Assembly: GCA_009767595.1 (NCBI GenBank) | Contig: VSDK01021957.1 | Location: forward strand, 80,324 to 144,323 | Source of the DNA: Symbiodinium kawagutii | Lineage: Eukaryota; Sar; Dinophyceae; Suessiales; Symbiodiniaceae | Length of the DNA: 64,000 nucleotides | Direction of reading: 5' to 3' | Part shown: positions 1 through 11,325 of the stretch, one piece after another | Layout of the letters: each line of letters begins with the position of its first letter | How positions within the stretch are numbered: the stretch's first letter is position 1 | Made by a program: the position numbers and the translations under genes | Notes under the pieces: generated by a model | Seen by the model: the letters and a program-made list of their open reading frames with translations, nothing else | Told to the model about the DNA's origin: nothing | Databases searched by the model: none

Positions 1-1040
1 TCAACGATAATAGTCAGCTAGTAACAATACGGGTTGGTGGTTTCACTAGTGGTTAATAACAAATGGTTGGGTTCACTAATATGTTTCTTAGGGGTTGAAA
101 CCACCAACTAGAATAGTTGTGGATAATTTGCAACACAGCTTGTACCAATGATGGTCCAATAATTAGTAACTATTCCATAACTAGTTACTGACTATTATGG
201 GTAATGATAGGATTGAAGATCAGTAATTGATTATTGAATGTTGATCCAATAATTACTTTTGATGATGATTTGTGAATAACAGTAAACAATTGAATCTGTA
301 CCAACTGACTGGTGAAAATACTAATAATTAGGAGCAATAACTACTTCAGGAGGAAGAAAGTTTTGGAACAAACCCGTCTGGTTTAAAGTAACAGCTGAGA
401 GAATCGTGTCCATCAGTTTTCACCATAAGGACAGCTGCGGAGGAATTACCACCCCGAACTAAATTCTAATACTATAGATTTAGTTCGGGGTGATAATTCC
501 TCCGCCCCCAGCTCAAATAGGCATGAGGTGAGATCTTCAACTTGTAGGATTCTATGCGGAAAGGGTCTGCAGTCAGGGCTCTATTTTGTTCCAATCTTTT
601 GTCCTACCCCTGTAGTAATGATAATAGTAGCAACATGTAGGAACATAAGTAAAATCAACCAGTGCACGATCATAACTTTGTTGATACCAATGAGTCACGA
701 TAGGAAGTTAGTAAGATCAACATAGATCAACCAGTGGTTTACTTCGTTGAGGTGAATAATAGTGGTGTAAGTGGTTGATCACGATCATTATTGTTGGTAC
801 GAAGAATAGTATTCAAATACCTGCAATGTGAATTGCAATTATTGATGATTGATGGGGGGAGCAATCATTGACTGTGAGTAACATCAGTAATTGTTGTGGT
901 TGTCATTTGGTCAACTGATGGTGGTCATCACCTTACAATCAACTGAACCTATCATAACAATAAGCCACATTAAGCCGCAATGAAAACCGGATAATCACAC
1001 TGAACCTGATACACACAGCAACCTGAATTGGTTCTAGTGA
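1..1040. other. AT-rich non-coding stretch without a supported gene
   Basis: Low-complexity sequence built from short words such as taatggtt, gttgat and aataat. The only clear structure is the palindrome at 437-505, annotated separately. A 65-codon frame at 528-725 has no coding bias. Confidence 0.6.
437..505. repeat. Near-perfect 28-bp inverted repeat (hairpin or MITE-like)
   Basis: The left arm (437-464) and right arm (478-505) are reverse complements with a single C/T difference, separated by a 13-base loop. The arms contain GAATTA, CACCCCGAAC and TAAAT blocks. Weaker pairing (agct/agct) continues outside the arms across a 5-base bulge. One arm difference means the copy is young or the hairpin is maintained. 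It could be a small inverted-repeat element or a transcribed hairpin. Confidence 0.85.
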
Positions 1041-1107
1041 CTATAGTGGTTTATTGTGATGTGTAGTAGCTCTGAGTAGATGTTCTAAGGAAGAGAATTC
1101 AGTAGTC

Positions 1108-1241
1108 TTAACGAGGACTTGTAGTAACAATAACAGTAGTAGCAGTAGCAGTAGTGGGAGTAGCAGCAGTAGTGGCAGTAGCAGCAGCAGGAGCAGTAGC
1201 AGGAGCAGTGGCAGGAGCAGTAACAGTAGCAGTAGCAGTAC

Positions 1242-1295
<54 letters not shown>

Positions 1296-1410
1296 CAGTA
1301 GTAGTAGTAGTACATGTTGATGTTGATGTGGATGTTGATGTTGATGTTGATGCTGATGCTGATGTTGATGTTGATGTTGATGTTGTTGTTGTTGTTGTGA
1401 GTAGCAGGTA
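1108..1410. repeat. Compound trinucleotide microsatellite (AGT/AGC then TGATGT)
   Basis: Runs of agt and agc triplets (about 1120-1315) pass directly into tgatgt hexamers (about 1316-1395). Long open frames on both strands here encode homopolymeric Val, Leu, Tyr, Thr or His runs and come only from the triplet periodicity. Confidence 0.9.
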
Positions 1411-1562
1411 GTAAGTAGTAAACAGCAAGTAGTCAATAGTCAGTGGTATGTAGTGAGTAGTAAGTATTCACTAGAGAAATGTACAATAAGTAGTCGGCAG
1501 TAGTGGTAATTCGGAAGTGGCACTTAGCAAGAAGTACTATGGTGGATAGTGGTGATGGCGAT

Positions 1563-1655
1563 AGCAGCAGCAGCAGCAGCAGCNNNNNNNNNNNNNNNNN
1601 NNNNNNNNNNNNNNNNNNGTGGTAGTGGTAGTGGTAGTGGTAGTGGTAGTAGTCC
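1563..1655. repeat. AGC tract, 35-N assembly gap (1584-1618), GTGGTA tract
   Basis: An agc run enters a block of 35 Ns and leaves as gtggta repeats. The true length is unknown. The gap falls in simple repeats, as do the two other gaps in the window. Confidence 0.9.
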
Positions 1656-4600
1656 TAGTCCCAGTAGTTTGAGCAGCTGGTTGCCCATAGTTGTTGTTTG
1701 AGTTGTTCTTGTTGTGGTTGCGATCATCTGGGTGATTTTCGTTGTTATGATCAGGTAATGTGATGTAATATGCAAATATCAGGTTGATGGATGTTGATGG
1801 GCAGCATTTTTAATCAACTTCAAGATGATAGTCTCAGAATTGGCATCATCATTTGTGGAGACTGTCTCAGATAGATTCAGATAGATAAAGGATATAGAAT
1901 CGGCAAGCAAGGTTGCTTGTTCCATACCTTAATGATACTGGTGGATTATTCAATGAACGGAGTCCAGTATTCTCCAGCCGTGGTGAAGGAAAGTGGGACA
2001 CCCTTCCAAAGGAGGATCTCCCCTGCCAATCGGCAACTACCACTTGCTTGTTGGACACGGCCTAGCAAGTCCCACAGGTCAGGATGTTCCATTGGAAGCC
2101 CGGAACCCCCCAGATTTTGAGCATGTGACGATCACACGTTCCCGCAGGTGGTTTTGCATGACACCTGTTGACCTCAGCGTGTCACGTGAGTCGTGAGAGA
2201 CGCAACCCACTCTGCTCAGATCGTGCTTGGTCACAAGTATGACATCCCTGGCTTGGTCGAATATGCATCTCCTGTGGCAACTGGGCCGCATCAAGTGTCA
2301 AAGATCGTGCGAATGGCCATCTCAAATATCATGTAATTTCGAAGTATAATGATAGCTCTCTTTGAGCGAAAGCTAAACACCAAAAAACCAAAGACTTCTG
2401 AGGATTTTTGCAGCCATCCCAAAGTTTGGATCATGCTGATACTCTCACACCGTTCCAAACGTTGCTGAGCCTTGCCGCGCTGTGTCTCTAAGGCATTGGG
2501 TAATATCACACCGGACAACTGTGTAGGTCAGGTGAGGATCCTTCGTGCCACTGAGCCCAGTGATGGATCTGGTTGCTTGTTGGGATCGGCTGTGGATTGG
2601 AGATCCAGACCCCCTTGCAGTCTCAGCTTGATTTGAACAGCACCACGGTGGATACTGCTGGCATAGGTGTTTTACCTCTAACTTGTATGACAAAATCCGA
2701 CAAAATGCTAGCTACAGATCCTATATCTCTATGCATATGTAGACATGCTGGCAGGACTGATGCTCTCTATTTGTTGTCAGTGTGAACGTATACATTGAAA
2801 ATCATCGAAACATCTTAAACATCAAGAATTCATGGGATGGTTTTCCTGACATTTGGTTTAGAATCTGCAGGCGTTTTTCCAACCTCACTATTTTTAGGGT
2901 GCATATATTCAATAAAACCTGTTTTGCAACAACTTTTTGTAGATTTACGCTGAAAGGCAGCTTTTCAAAAATCAATCCAGATAAAGGCTGTTTAAAGTTG
3001 CATTATATAGAACAATTAATAATGAATGATTGCACAATATGTGTATTTGTTTGTGTGTGTGAGAGATGGTAAATTGCGTGTGCATTGGACAGTCTCAGCT
3101 TGACGGCAAATTTCACGGCAAGGCAGGGCGTGCAGCCATTCCCAAGACTTCCTGACCACAGGGGAATTTGCTATGTCCGTTATTTCTTGTGAGGTGACCT
3201 ACCCATCCCCTTGCCAAATGTTCACTAGCATGTTCAAGCAGCATTGGTTGTTAAGCCTCAACGATACAGTGATTGATTGGTTGAGATTGATTCAGCAATT
3301 GATGTTGGCTTTCTCTAGTTGCCGAGTATGGCAACCATTAAGTTACTTTGGTTTCTATAGTCTCTAGACTTCAGGATCTTCAGGTGGCCCTTGACTGTTC
3401 ACCATTCCTCAGCTCGCACAGAGGCCTATGCCGATGATGAGCGACTGGGCCCTGTCTTCGAGGCGCTTCTGGCTGGCACCAACGAGCAGAAGAGTTATGG
3501 AAGTCAGATCTCCATGGCCACACTGCACAACCCCATCCCCAAACATGAAGAAGCTAGACATGAAGAAACTAGTCTTTGTTGTCATGTTCACTTACCCAAT
3601 CTTACCTGCTTACTTTAAGAATCATTTTTGGGAAGGTTGGGCACCGATCCATATTGCTGGTAGTAAGCCATCAAAAATCGTAGCAACCCTGGTAACCATG
3701 ATCAGCTGGTTGTGGGACATTTCCCAAGGCTGATTTTGATCTCATGTTTCCTCATCGAGTCATTGAGATCTCAAGGATTTTCAAATTCGGCGTGCTGGGA
3801 TGTCCCAAGAAAAATTCCAGAGTAGGATGTGATGACATGTTTGGATTGGCAAGCAGTGGCATTGCGATATCATCCATGTTGTGTTGGTCCTTGAGCAAGT
3901 TGGTGGTCAAACCAGGCGCTGTTGAACAAGATACACGACAGTCCGAAAATCTTCAAGTCGATGATGCTTGGCATTTGAGGCCAGGACAGTTGAGCTCAGT
4001 TGCGGCAGGGCTACAGAGCTTGTGATGGCTTGATGTGATGGCCTCCGCATTCTGTAAGGCACAGATTTGATGTTCAGCCCCATGACTCGAAGTACAGCAA
4101 TAGTCCAGTTGCTGTGGACGAGGATCACATTTCTCAACATGTTGGACACTAATGTGGAGTCATGAAGCCTGGAGAGCAAGTGAACCTTTACCACAATTAA
4201 TCAGACAGCATCACGATATTCACTAGCATTTACTGTTCTACTTATCATTATCACAATCCTGATAATTGCCATGATCAGGATTAGCATCATCAACATTGGC
4301 GTCATCCTTGTCATTGTACAGTACCGGCAGCGTCGTCAAAGGTATCAGCAGTATCATATAGTATCATCGAATAGTGTGTCATTGATTCTATCTTGGTTTT
4401 TGTCATGATTTTGCCAGAGTCATGGTTCGTATAAGCTTTGCAATCATCATAGCCGCAGAGATACCGATGATAAGTGTGCATCTTTAGCATCGAGTTTTCT
4501 TCATGCGCATCATCACTCATACATTCAGCATTGTCATTATTATTAATGCTACCATTTGTATCATGACAGTGAGCAATTTGGTCATTGCAATCACTGCTGT

Positions 4601-6167
4601 CATTGCCATTGCTAGCATGTTCATTACTGACGTGTGTCCAACACTTCTATTTTTACGGCCTAGTTATCATTAGTATCATCCACTATCAGGACTCTTCATC
4701 ACGACATATCACGATTTGTTTGTTGGTACATTTCTATCGTTCCAACATTCGTATCGTCTTCAAAGACCGTCTTCATGACCTTGTCATTTTGTTGGACGCC
4801 ACGACTATCACTCTCCGCATCACGGTCCGCGTCTCCAACAGGAAGCTGTGTGGCCGATGCGTAGCATGCAGCGTTGTACAGACATGTCCGAGAGCCCAGC
4901 AGCTGGATGGCGGTCGAAACGGTGGCTGTGAATACCTATGATTTGCCAGGATTTTGCTTTGATTGGGCTGCCGTGCCTTCATTGCAGGGGCTTAGCTTAC
5001 AGATGCTTACCGTACATGCTGCAAGATGCTGCAAGCCTTTTTGTTAAGTGCTTCACAGCCGCAGCGCTGTCAGACACTTGAGCTGGCTCTCGCCAGCTTG
5101 AAGTTTGACAACTGGGAGTAGCTGAGGGTGGTCAAAATTGGGGAAACGAGCTGCCTCAGCATTGGATTATATGGACTACCACTGTTGGAGGAAATCCGTG
5201 GAAATCCTTGGGCCATGCTGTCTTTCTGCTCGCAGCCCGCACCCAGACATCTCTCCAAATGGTTTGTATGCACCAAAGCAATTGACCTTTAAGTGCTGAT
5301 ATTCTTGCGTATTCATACGTGGCCAATTAATGCTGGTTATATTCAATGATTCGCTCAAAATGTGGTTAGCTCAGAATGGTTAATTCTGAAAGTAATTTTG
5401 GTTGGCATGCCAAAGCGCCCTTGTGATTTTTTGGGGAAACCATTCCCTTGGTGCCTCATGACTCATGTCTTCAGCAGTTTCAAAATTCTGAATTAAAGAT
5501 ACTGATGATATGATGATGATTATTCTAGACCAAGAGCAGGTTAGGCAAAGTGCCTCTTGAATATCAAGCGGTGCAGACGGGCGTCCAAGTTACAAGTCCC
5601 AGGATTTTTCGCCAGTTCCTTGATTCACATTTTGCCTGACGACCTGGTCGTTCGACCGTTGATGGAACTCCAGGGGGTAGCCCCGGGGTAGCCTCGAAGC
5701 CGTAACTTTTCGAGTCTCCCAACTGGCAGCTGATCCTCCAACCCCTGGGAGGGTCAAGCCGTGAGTTTCCAGTAGGTCCCTCCTTTCTGAATGACATCAA
5801 GGTACTGGTAACAACTGGTCACTAGACTACCGTTGTGAAGCAATGCCTGAGTCGAAATCCCGCCAGGCGGCTGCCTTCAGTGATTTACCAGATCAGATGC
5901 TGGCTCTCCCATGGTTAAGGAATTGCCAGGTCACGAAAAAAAAGCTGTTACAATTGCACAAGTTTTACCAAATTGCTACTTGTACCAGATTTGATATGGC
6001 TCAATGGACCATACAAATCCGTCAGAAAGAAACACTCACCGCAACAGTTGTGCAATACTGTTGAGAGCATTTGTTGTAAGGAATGTACATAGGACTCTAC
6101 TCTTCAGAAATTAGTATTTAGCAAGGCATAGTACTACAGCAGTGGCTGTTGATGTTTGTTGTTTCAG
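1656..6167. other. Gene-poor stretch
   Basis: Mixed non-coding sequence with no supported gene. The segment at 3409-3490 reads as a short frame with fairly regular G/C third positions (an ADDERLGPVFEALLAG-type translation on the plus strand) and may be an exon or exon relic, but no confident borders frame it. The rest shows only short chance frames. Confidence 0.45.
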
Positions 6168-6235
6168 GACTATCCATGGCCAGCAAGGTACAAGGGGTCA
6201 AAGAAACTCGAAAACCTGGAGAGCCAGTGTGTCAA
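6168..6235 (+). CDS. Isolated 68-nt exon, unknown protein
   Basis: A pyrimidine-rich tract ending in tttcag (AG at 6166-6167) is followed by 68 open bases translating as DYPWPARYKGSKKLENLESQ and then CV, ending at a consensus-like gtaagt donor (6236-6241). The Lys/Glu-rich composition and both splice signals support a real exon. No partner exon is obvious within 2 kb, which fits the long introns of this genome. The protein is not recognised. Confidence 0.5.
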
Positions 6236-9016
6236 GTAAGTCTCACAGGACTATTTGATAATGCAGATTAGACCGTGGCAAGCGACGCAGGAGAGGGTAA
6301 GAAGTCATCCTTGGTCATTTCTTACGGCCCATGCAGTGTTTAGTTGGTCATAGCACTACGTAGAAGGCGGTGTTTCTTCAATTCTGCCAACATAAAGTTG
6401 GCTGGTTGTGCAATATTGTGCACAAATCACTGCCATGGCTGTTTGGGATTTAAGAGACCGCGACAACTCTGTTCATTCGGGTTCATTCAACAACTCTGTT
6501 CATTTGAGGATGTTCACCAAGTCATCCTTAGTGTGCACGCTTTCAGATCGGGACGGACATTTGGAGCTATCTCGAAGAGTGAAAATCCACTTGGATGACG
6601 CCCCCCGTCCTCCTTAATCCAGCCTGAGTGATTTCAACAGCGGTACAGCCATGCATGCGGACTTGCTGAAGGCAGAAGGGTTCCAGTTGATAGTCAAATC
6701 AGAATGTATCCAGTTGCTTGAGATTCTAAGCACCAAAACAAGCTGAAGGAGGCAGGAGGTTCATGATGCGGGGACACATGGGACCGATAGCAAAATTCCC
6801 GTATGCAGTTGTATAGCTGTGGTCAGAGGTGGACTTGCTCCATAGAGTTGACGACTCATGAGGAGGTCCGGCTGCCATGGTGAACCCTATTTTGATGGTA
6901 AAAACCAGTTGGTAAAAGTAGCGGATGTTCATAGGTGTGGATCTATCACGAATCGCTATTGAGTATCATGTAAAGAGGGGAAGCAACTTTTGGCAGTGCT
7001 CACTTCACTGTCGGCAAGTTCCAACATGAATATACATGAGTCTAATAATTGTCTTTGGATGAAAAATAAGTGTTGTAAAGTCCAAAGTATAGTTTGCATG
7101 AGAAGCACTTCTCATCTACAGATTGAGGAGCTGAATTGGAAGATCGCCGCAGGGCAGGATCGCTTCTCGCATGGCAGGTCCCTTGGAGTGGCCAGAACTG
7201 CTTAGGAGATTCCAATCGAGCAAAGCAATGGCAAGACCATGCCATGCTTGACACTCTGATATTTCAGGAGCCATGGCTTATTGATCTTATTGACCACTCT
7301 GAAACACTGTGAAAATCATTGTCACCATTTGTTTTACCATCAATTATTGAGGGACCAAAAGGGTTTTGGCCTTGGCTCACTAGAGTGATTTGTCCAAGAC
7401 ATCGCAAAGAGGAGAGACAAAATTCTGCAGGGTGCCCTCAGCTTGTCTCCCCGGTAAATTGTGGGTACCTTCTGAGGAAATGCAGTGTGCAATCATGCGT
7501 TGCTGGGTAGCTTCTAGATGCAAAGATGGGGATACGGGATACACCACCGATAGACCGTTTTCCACGTTCGGAGCATTTTCAGGACCATTTTGGCTTTTCA
7601 AGCCACATTTTTTCACAAATGATGGTTTGCCCGCACGCTGTACATGTCCTACCAAAACTCAACGTGACTTGCTGGGGTGACCTATTGGTATCCCCGGTAT
7701 TGTATCCCCGCTATTTGCTGGGACGGTTCGTACCAGGACGTTTACTTGCAAATTTGACTAATTATTCGCTGAACAACTGTGCTGCTGGCTTGCGATTTCC
7801 GGTGGCTTTCCCACTGCTCAAGGCATTGTACAGAAACGGCATAAGACCATGCTGATGTTCAGGGCATAGTATTTGCAACCCGTGCATCACAGTGGTTGGT
7901 TTCTTGCCACTGATTGTAGCTCTCTGACGTTTTGCATCAGCCCATTCATCACTGTAAGCAATGACGACATGGCAAGAGGATCAGGACCGCACTGTTTGTG
8001 CCTATTTTGCAGTCTAATGGTTTGTTCGGTTTATCCACAAACGGGGTCCCATTAGCCACCATCCCATCATGTTTGGGAAAGTAGCAGTTCGAGGGTCTGA
8101 GTCGTGACAGTGGGCATAGCCAATGCGGTGGAAGTTTTGGGGTGAATTCACCAACTCTCAATAGTTCTACTTCTTTTGCCCTTGATCTCAGTTTCCATGG
8201 TGAAATTTATCCTGTGATCCAGGAGCAGCTGCCTTCCATGATTTCTGCAGAAGATGTGACAGAGAGGTGTGACGTGATGGAGCTGCAGTGACTGATGGCT
8301 TATCCTTTTCTGCAAGAGTGACTGCGGTGCGCATCAGGGGAAGTTTGCACAGACCGAATTTGGATCTGAAGCTCACACCGTTAGAAAAGATCAAGACATG
8401 TCAGCACATGGCAATGGGAGATCCATATGAATCAACCACACCCCTCCATGTTTGCCAGAAATAGCTGGTGATCGACCCATCAAGCGTGTGCTTCACAAAT
8501 ATCGACCTCCCAAGATTCCTGTGATACTCATGATACTCGCAGGCAACGCCTCGCTGATCTCAAAGAATTCCGGAAATATATGGTCAGAGTCTTAGAGCCA
8601 GGCTGAAGGCTGAGAGGTGCTATGACTGCTATGACTTTGTTATTTTTGTGAAGGAGATGCAACAAGAATACCACTGTAAGCTTTGTTAGATGTTATTTTT
8701 GCTATGTCTTGCAAGCTTTGTTGGGATGCAACCTTGACTGTCCCTGGAAGAAGTTCCCTGTTAGCCGCGCTAAAAGGTTGATACAGGCTCCGTGCAGTGC
8801 TTGGTGAAGATGTGTTGCCCTCAGCAGTTGTGCGGCTCATTGTCATGAAAGGGGGATATAGGCGTAGGACCCTTGGGGGACTCTCAAAACAGGAAGATCT
8901 TTTGGTTTGTCCACGCCACTTCGTGTACTTTGCATTACTTTGCCATGTTCGGATTTTTCCTCTTGGGATTCACCTGGTTCTGCTCAGCGCTACGACGTAG
9001 CAAGGTACAAGCACGC
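6236..9016. other. Non-coding stretch
   Basis: No supported gene. An 11-base match to the centre of the dinoflagellate spliced leader (CCATTTTGGCT, 7585-7595) is followed three bases later by CAAG. It is too short to call. Open frames at 7390-7855 overlap in several frames and lack coding bias. Confidence 0.45.
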
Positions 9017-9256
9017 CATCAAGCACGAGATGCGGCTGGGGGGACTGGCACTGTTTGTCCGGTAGCGTCTCCATGTAACCTCTCAGAACCGCAAGGGTCA
9101 TCAGGCCAAGGATCACCAGGCCAATCGTTGCATCATCATCAAGCACGAGATGCGGCTGGTCGAACTGGCACTGTTTGTCCGGTAGCGTCTCCATGTAACC
9201 TCTCAGAACCGCAAGGGTCATCAGGCCAAGGATCACCAGGCCAATCGTTGCATCAT
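9017..9256. repeat. Exact-length 120-bp tandem duplication, two copies
   Basis: The segment starting catcaagcacgagatgcggc at 9017 recurs at 9137 with a period of 120 bases. The copies differ at only a few positions near the start (gggg against tcga after ctgg). Because 120 is a multiple of three, frames stay open across both copies on both strands: a Gly/Ser/Gln-rich 40-residue repeat on plus (frame 8873-9370) and a hydrophobic one on minus (8970-9263). No coding evidence exists beyond the open frames. Confidence 0.9.
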
Positions 9257-10917
9257 CCATCATCCCGTTGGTTCAAGTTACTCAGGGGTACCTGGTCAGC
9301 TCATGTTGCGTTTGATTCCTTTGCTGCTGGTGAATTGCCCACATCAATCCTTCTGATTGTCACTTTTTGAAAATCTACCAGAGCATTGGACCACATTTGA
9401 GCACTTCCTTTGAGTACCCGCAGTAATTACAGCATTTCTCAGTGGCATGAAAGGACAATCCCAACTTGGTGACGCAATTCCTTGCGGGATACACCGACGG
9501 GAACCCAGACGCCAAGGCAGGGTGTCGACACATCAGCGTTGTCAACATCTGACAGATGGTCCGCGAGTCATGCATACCCCCGAAAGACCACAAAAAAGTG
9601 ATCATGCTTTGAAGGGAAACCACCAGTTTTGCGGGTACACCGTTCATAGTTTCTGTCATAATATGGGAGCAAAGATCTAGAAATTGCATGAAATTGCGCA
9701 TTTGAGCAGCGCAAAGCAGTGTATGTATGAATGATGCGCAAAGCAGCTTTCTGATAGCTTGGCGGATCAGCAATTCATTGAGTACAACCTTGCATTGAGA
9801 TTCTACTTGTAGGTGGTCTTTGGAAAGGAAAACGCTTGAGCCACCAGTGACATGCCGTGGTAGAAAGAATCTGAGAGCAGTTGGGTGGTGTCTAATCATA
9901 ACCCATTATGCATTGCATTATTATTTATCATCACTAGCAATCATCAACCACCATGGTCCATTCATCCAATTGATTATATGTATGATTAGTATATATATAT
10001 ATTTATTTATTTGTTTATTTAGATCCACTAAAATCCACTACCTTACCAACCACAACATCTTTTCCCTTTTGTACTGTTGAATATGTTCAAGAATTTTCGG
10101 GGTGAAAGTTGCGAGAAAGCTGCCCACATGCTAGAAAACTGCAATGTTTCATTATGTTTCCTTGTGTTGTCTGATTCAGGAAAAATATGATATGCATTGA
10201 TCAGCAGCTTGCCAATTGCACCGGCGCGTAAGTCACCAATTACAACTTAATGGCTGGAGGTACTGGTAGTTGCGGTTGTATCCTCGGGTGCATGGAAACA
10301 CGCAGTATGATAGGTCCTTTCTTGACCCTAGGGAGAATGATCCACACTGACCAGGGTAATCCGATAAGGTGAACCCCACACTGACCATGGTGACACTAGG
10401 GGGATGCCTTCGTAGGAACTTCTCCCTGGCTTCAGGAGATCAGACATTTGCAACGGGAGAATGTCCTTGAGCCCAGCTTTGTGGCCGTGGCCGCCATTCT
10501 TCGGACTTCGGTTCTGAATCTGTTTTGGGGAAGTTATGGTTATAAGTTGCAAGGATGATCAAGGATGATAAGGTTCTTTACAGAAGAAAGGGTCAAACTT
10601 TTGTATAACCTGAAACGGTGATAATTTGCACATTCCTAAAGAATTAAAAGCTTGAAACAGGATGGCTATTACAGCTCTAGCAGATTTACATAGATTTACA
10701 CTGCCGGCCCTTTCACCAGCTGGAGTTCTCAAAACTAGATGTGACGCGGAATGAACAGCTCGATGAACTATGATGAACTCAGATCGTTCAGATACTTGTA
10801 GTTCGGAGTCAAGCAAGCCAAGCAAATCAAGCAGCACTCAAGTGCTCAAGTAGTACTCAAGTAGTACTCAAGTAGCTCAAAGACATCGATCCGGGCGCAG
10901 TTTCCAAGTTGTGACCC
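9257..10917. other. Non-coding stretch
   Basis: No supported gene. A 174-codon minus-strand frame (9375-9899) has irregular codon use and no recognisable domain. Short direct repeats of cacactgacca occur near 10,340-10,390, and ctcaagtagt repeats near 10,840-10,875. Confidence 0.45.
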
Positions 10918-11047
10918 CTACGAATTGGTGACGTCCGGCGCCTGGAGGCCACCTTGGAAGAGTACAATCGAGTCATGGAGCTCCAGGTGGGCCCCAGGGA
11001 TCGCGGCAGCACCGTGGTACCGTGGCTGGAGGGGTTGGTGCCCCAGG
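10918..11047 (+). CDS. Host exon fragment interrupted by the retrotransposon
   Basis: An open stretch after an in-frame TGA (about 10,914) has a regular G/C third position and translates as a charged, helix-like segment (GDVRRLEATLEEYNRVMELQ, then VGPRDRGSTVVPWLEGLVPQ). The copia 5' LTR starts directly after its final CCAGG. CCAGG recurs after the 3' LTR at 18,186 and is followed by ggtggc, so the uninterrupted sequence would read ccaggggtggc, which could hold the exon end. I infer that the element landed at the 3' end of a coding exon. The upstream splice acceptor is not clear and the protein is not recognised. Confidence 0.4.
11043..11047. repeat. 5' target-site duplication CCAGG
   Basis: Five bases directly before the 5' LTR, matched by CCAGG at 18,186-18,190 directly after the 3' LTR. 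Five base pairs is the usual target duplication for Ty1/copia integrases. Confidence 0.95.
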
Positions 11048-11294
11048 TGTGAATTGGACACGTACAGTTGCCTTCCATCCTTGTGCATACATGTGTTGTG
11101 TGCGTTGCAATCCTTTTTGAACGATCAAGCCTTTTATAGGCTGGCCCTTTTGGAGCCCCGTGTGTGCTATGGTGAAAAGCTGCCGCTCGTTGGGGTATCG
11201 TTTGTGACTGCCCTATCTACTTAGCAGTAGCTCGGTGACTTCACTATCTTTGTGAACCAGTATCTACACCAGCTCCGCACCAGCTGTTTCGACA
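11048..11294 (+). repeat. 5' LTR, 247 bp
   Basis: Starts TGTGAATTGG and ends TTTCGACA, so it has the usual TG...CA ends. It matches 17,939-18,185 at a constant offset of 6,891 bases, and I see no differences on reading through. It holds a TATA-like ttttatagg near 11,132, a likely core promoter. No clear AATAAA polyadenylation signal is visible. Confidence 0.96.
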
Positions 11295-11295
11295 C

Positions 11296-11307
11296 TGGTA
11301 GCGGAGC
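11296..11307 (+). other. Primer binding site, initiator Met-tRNA type
   Basis: TGGTAGCGGAGC lies one base after the 5' LTR. It matches the complement of the eukaryotic initiator-methionine tRNA 3' end (TGGTAGCAGAGC, from memory) at 11 of 12 positions. This is the usual minus-strand primer of copia elements. Confidence 0.85.
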
Positions 11308-11325
11308 CTGGTCGAAGAAGGGACC

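Noticed and set aside
1041..1436. Long frames rich in His/Leu, Tyr, Thr or Val
   Set aside because: All are translations of the AGT/TGATGT microsatellite and are open on both strands.
9375..9899. 174-codon minus-strand frame
   Set aside because: No codon bias or recognisable domain. Kept only as part of the non-coding note.
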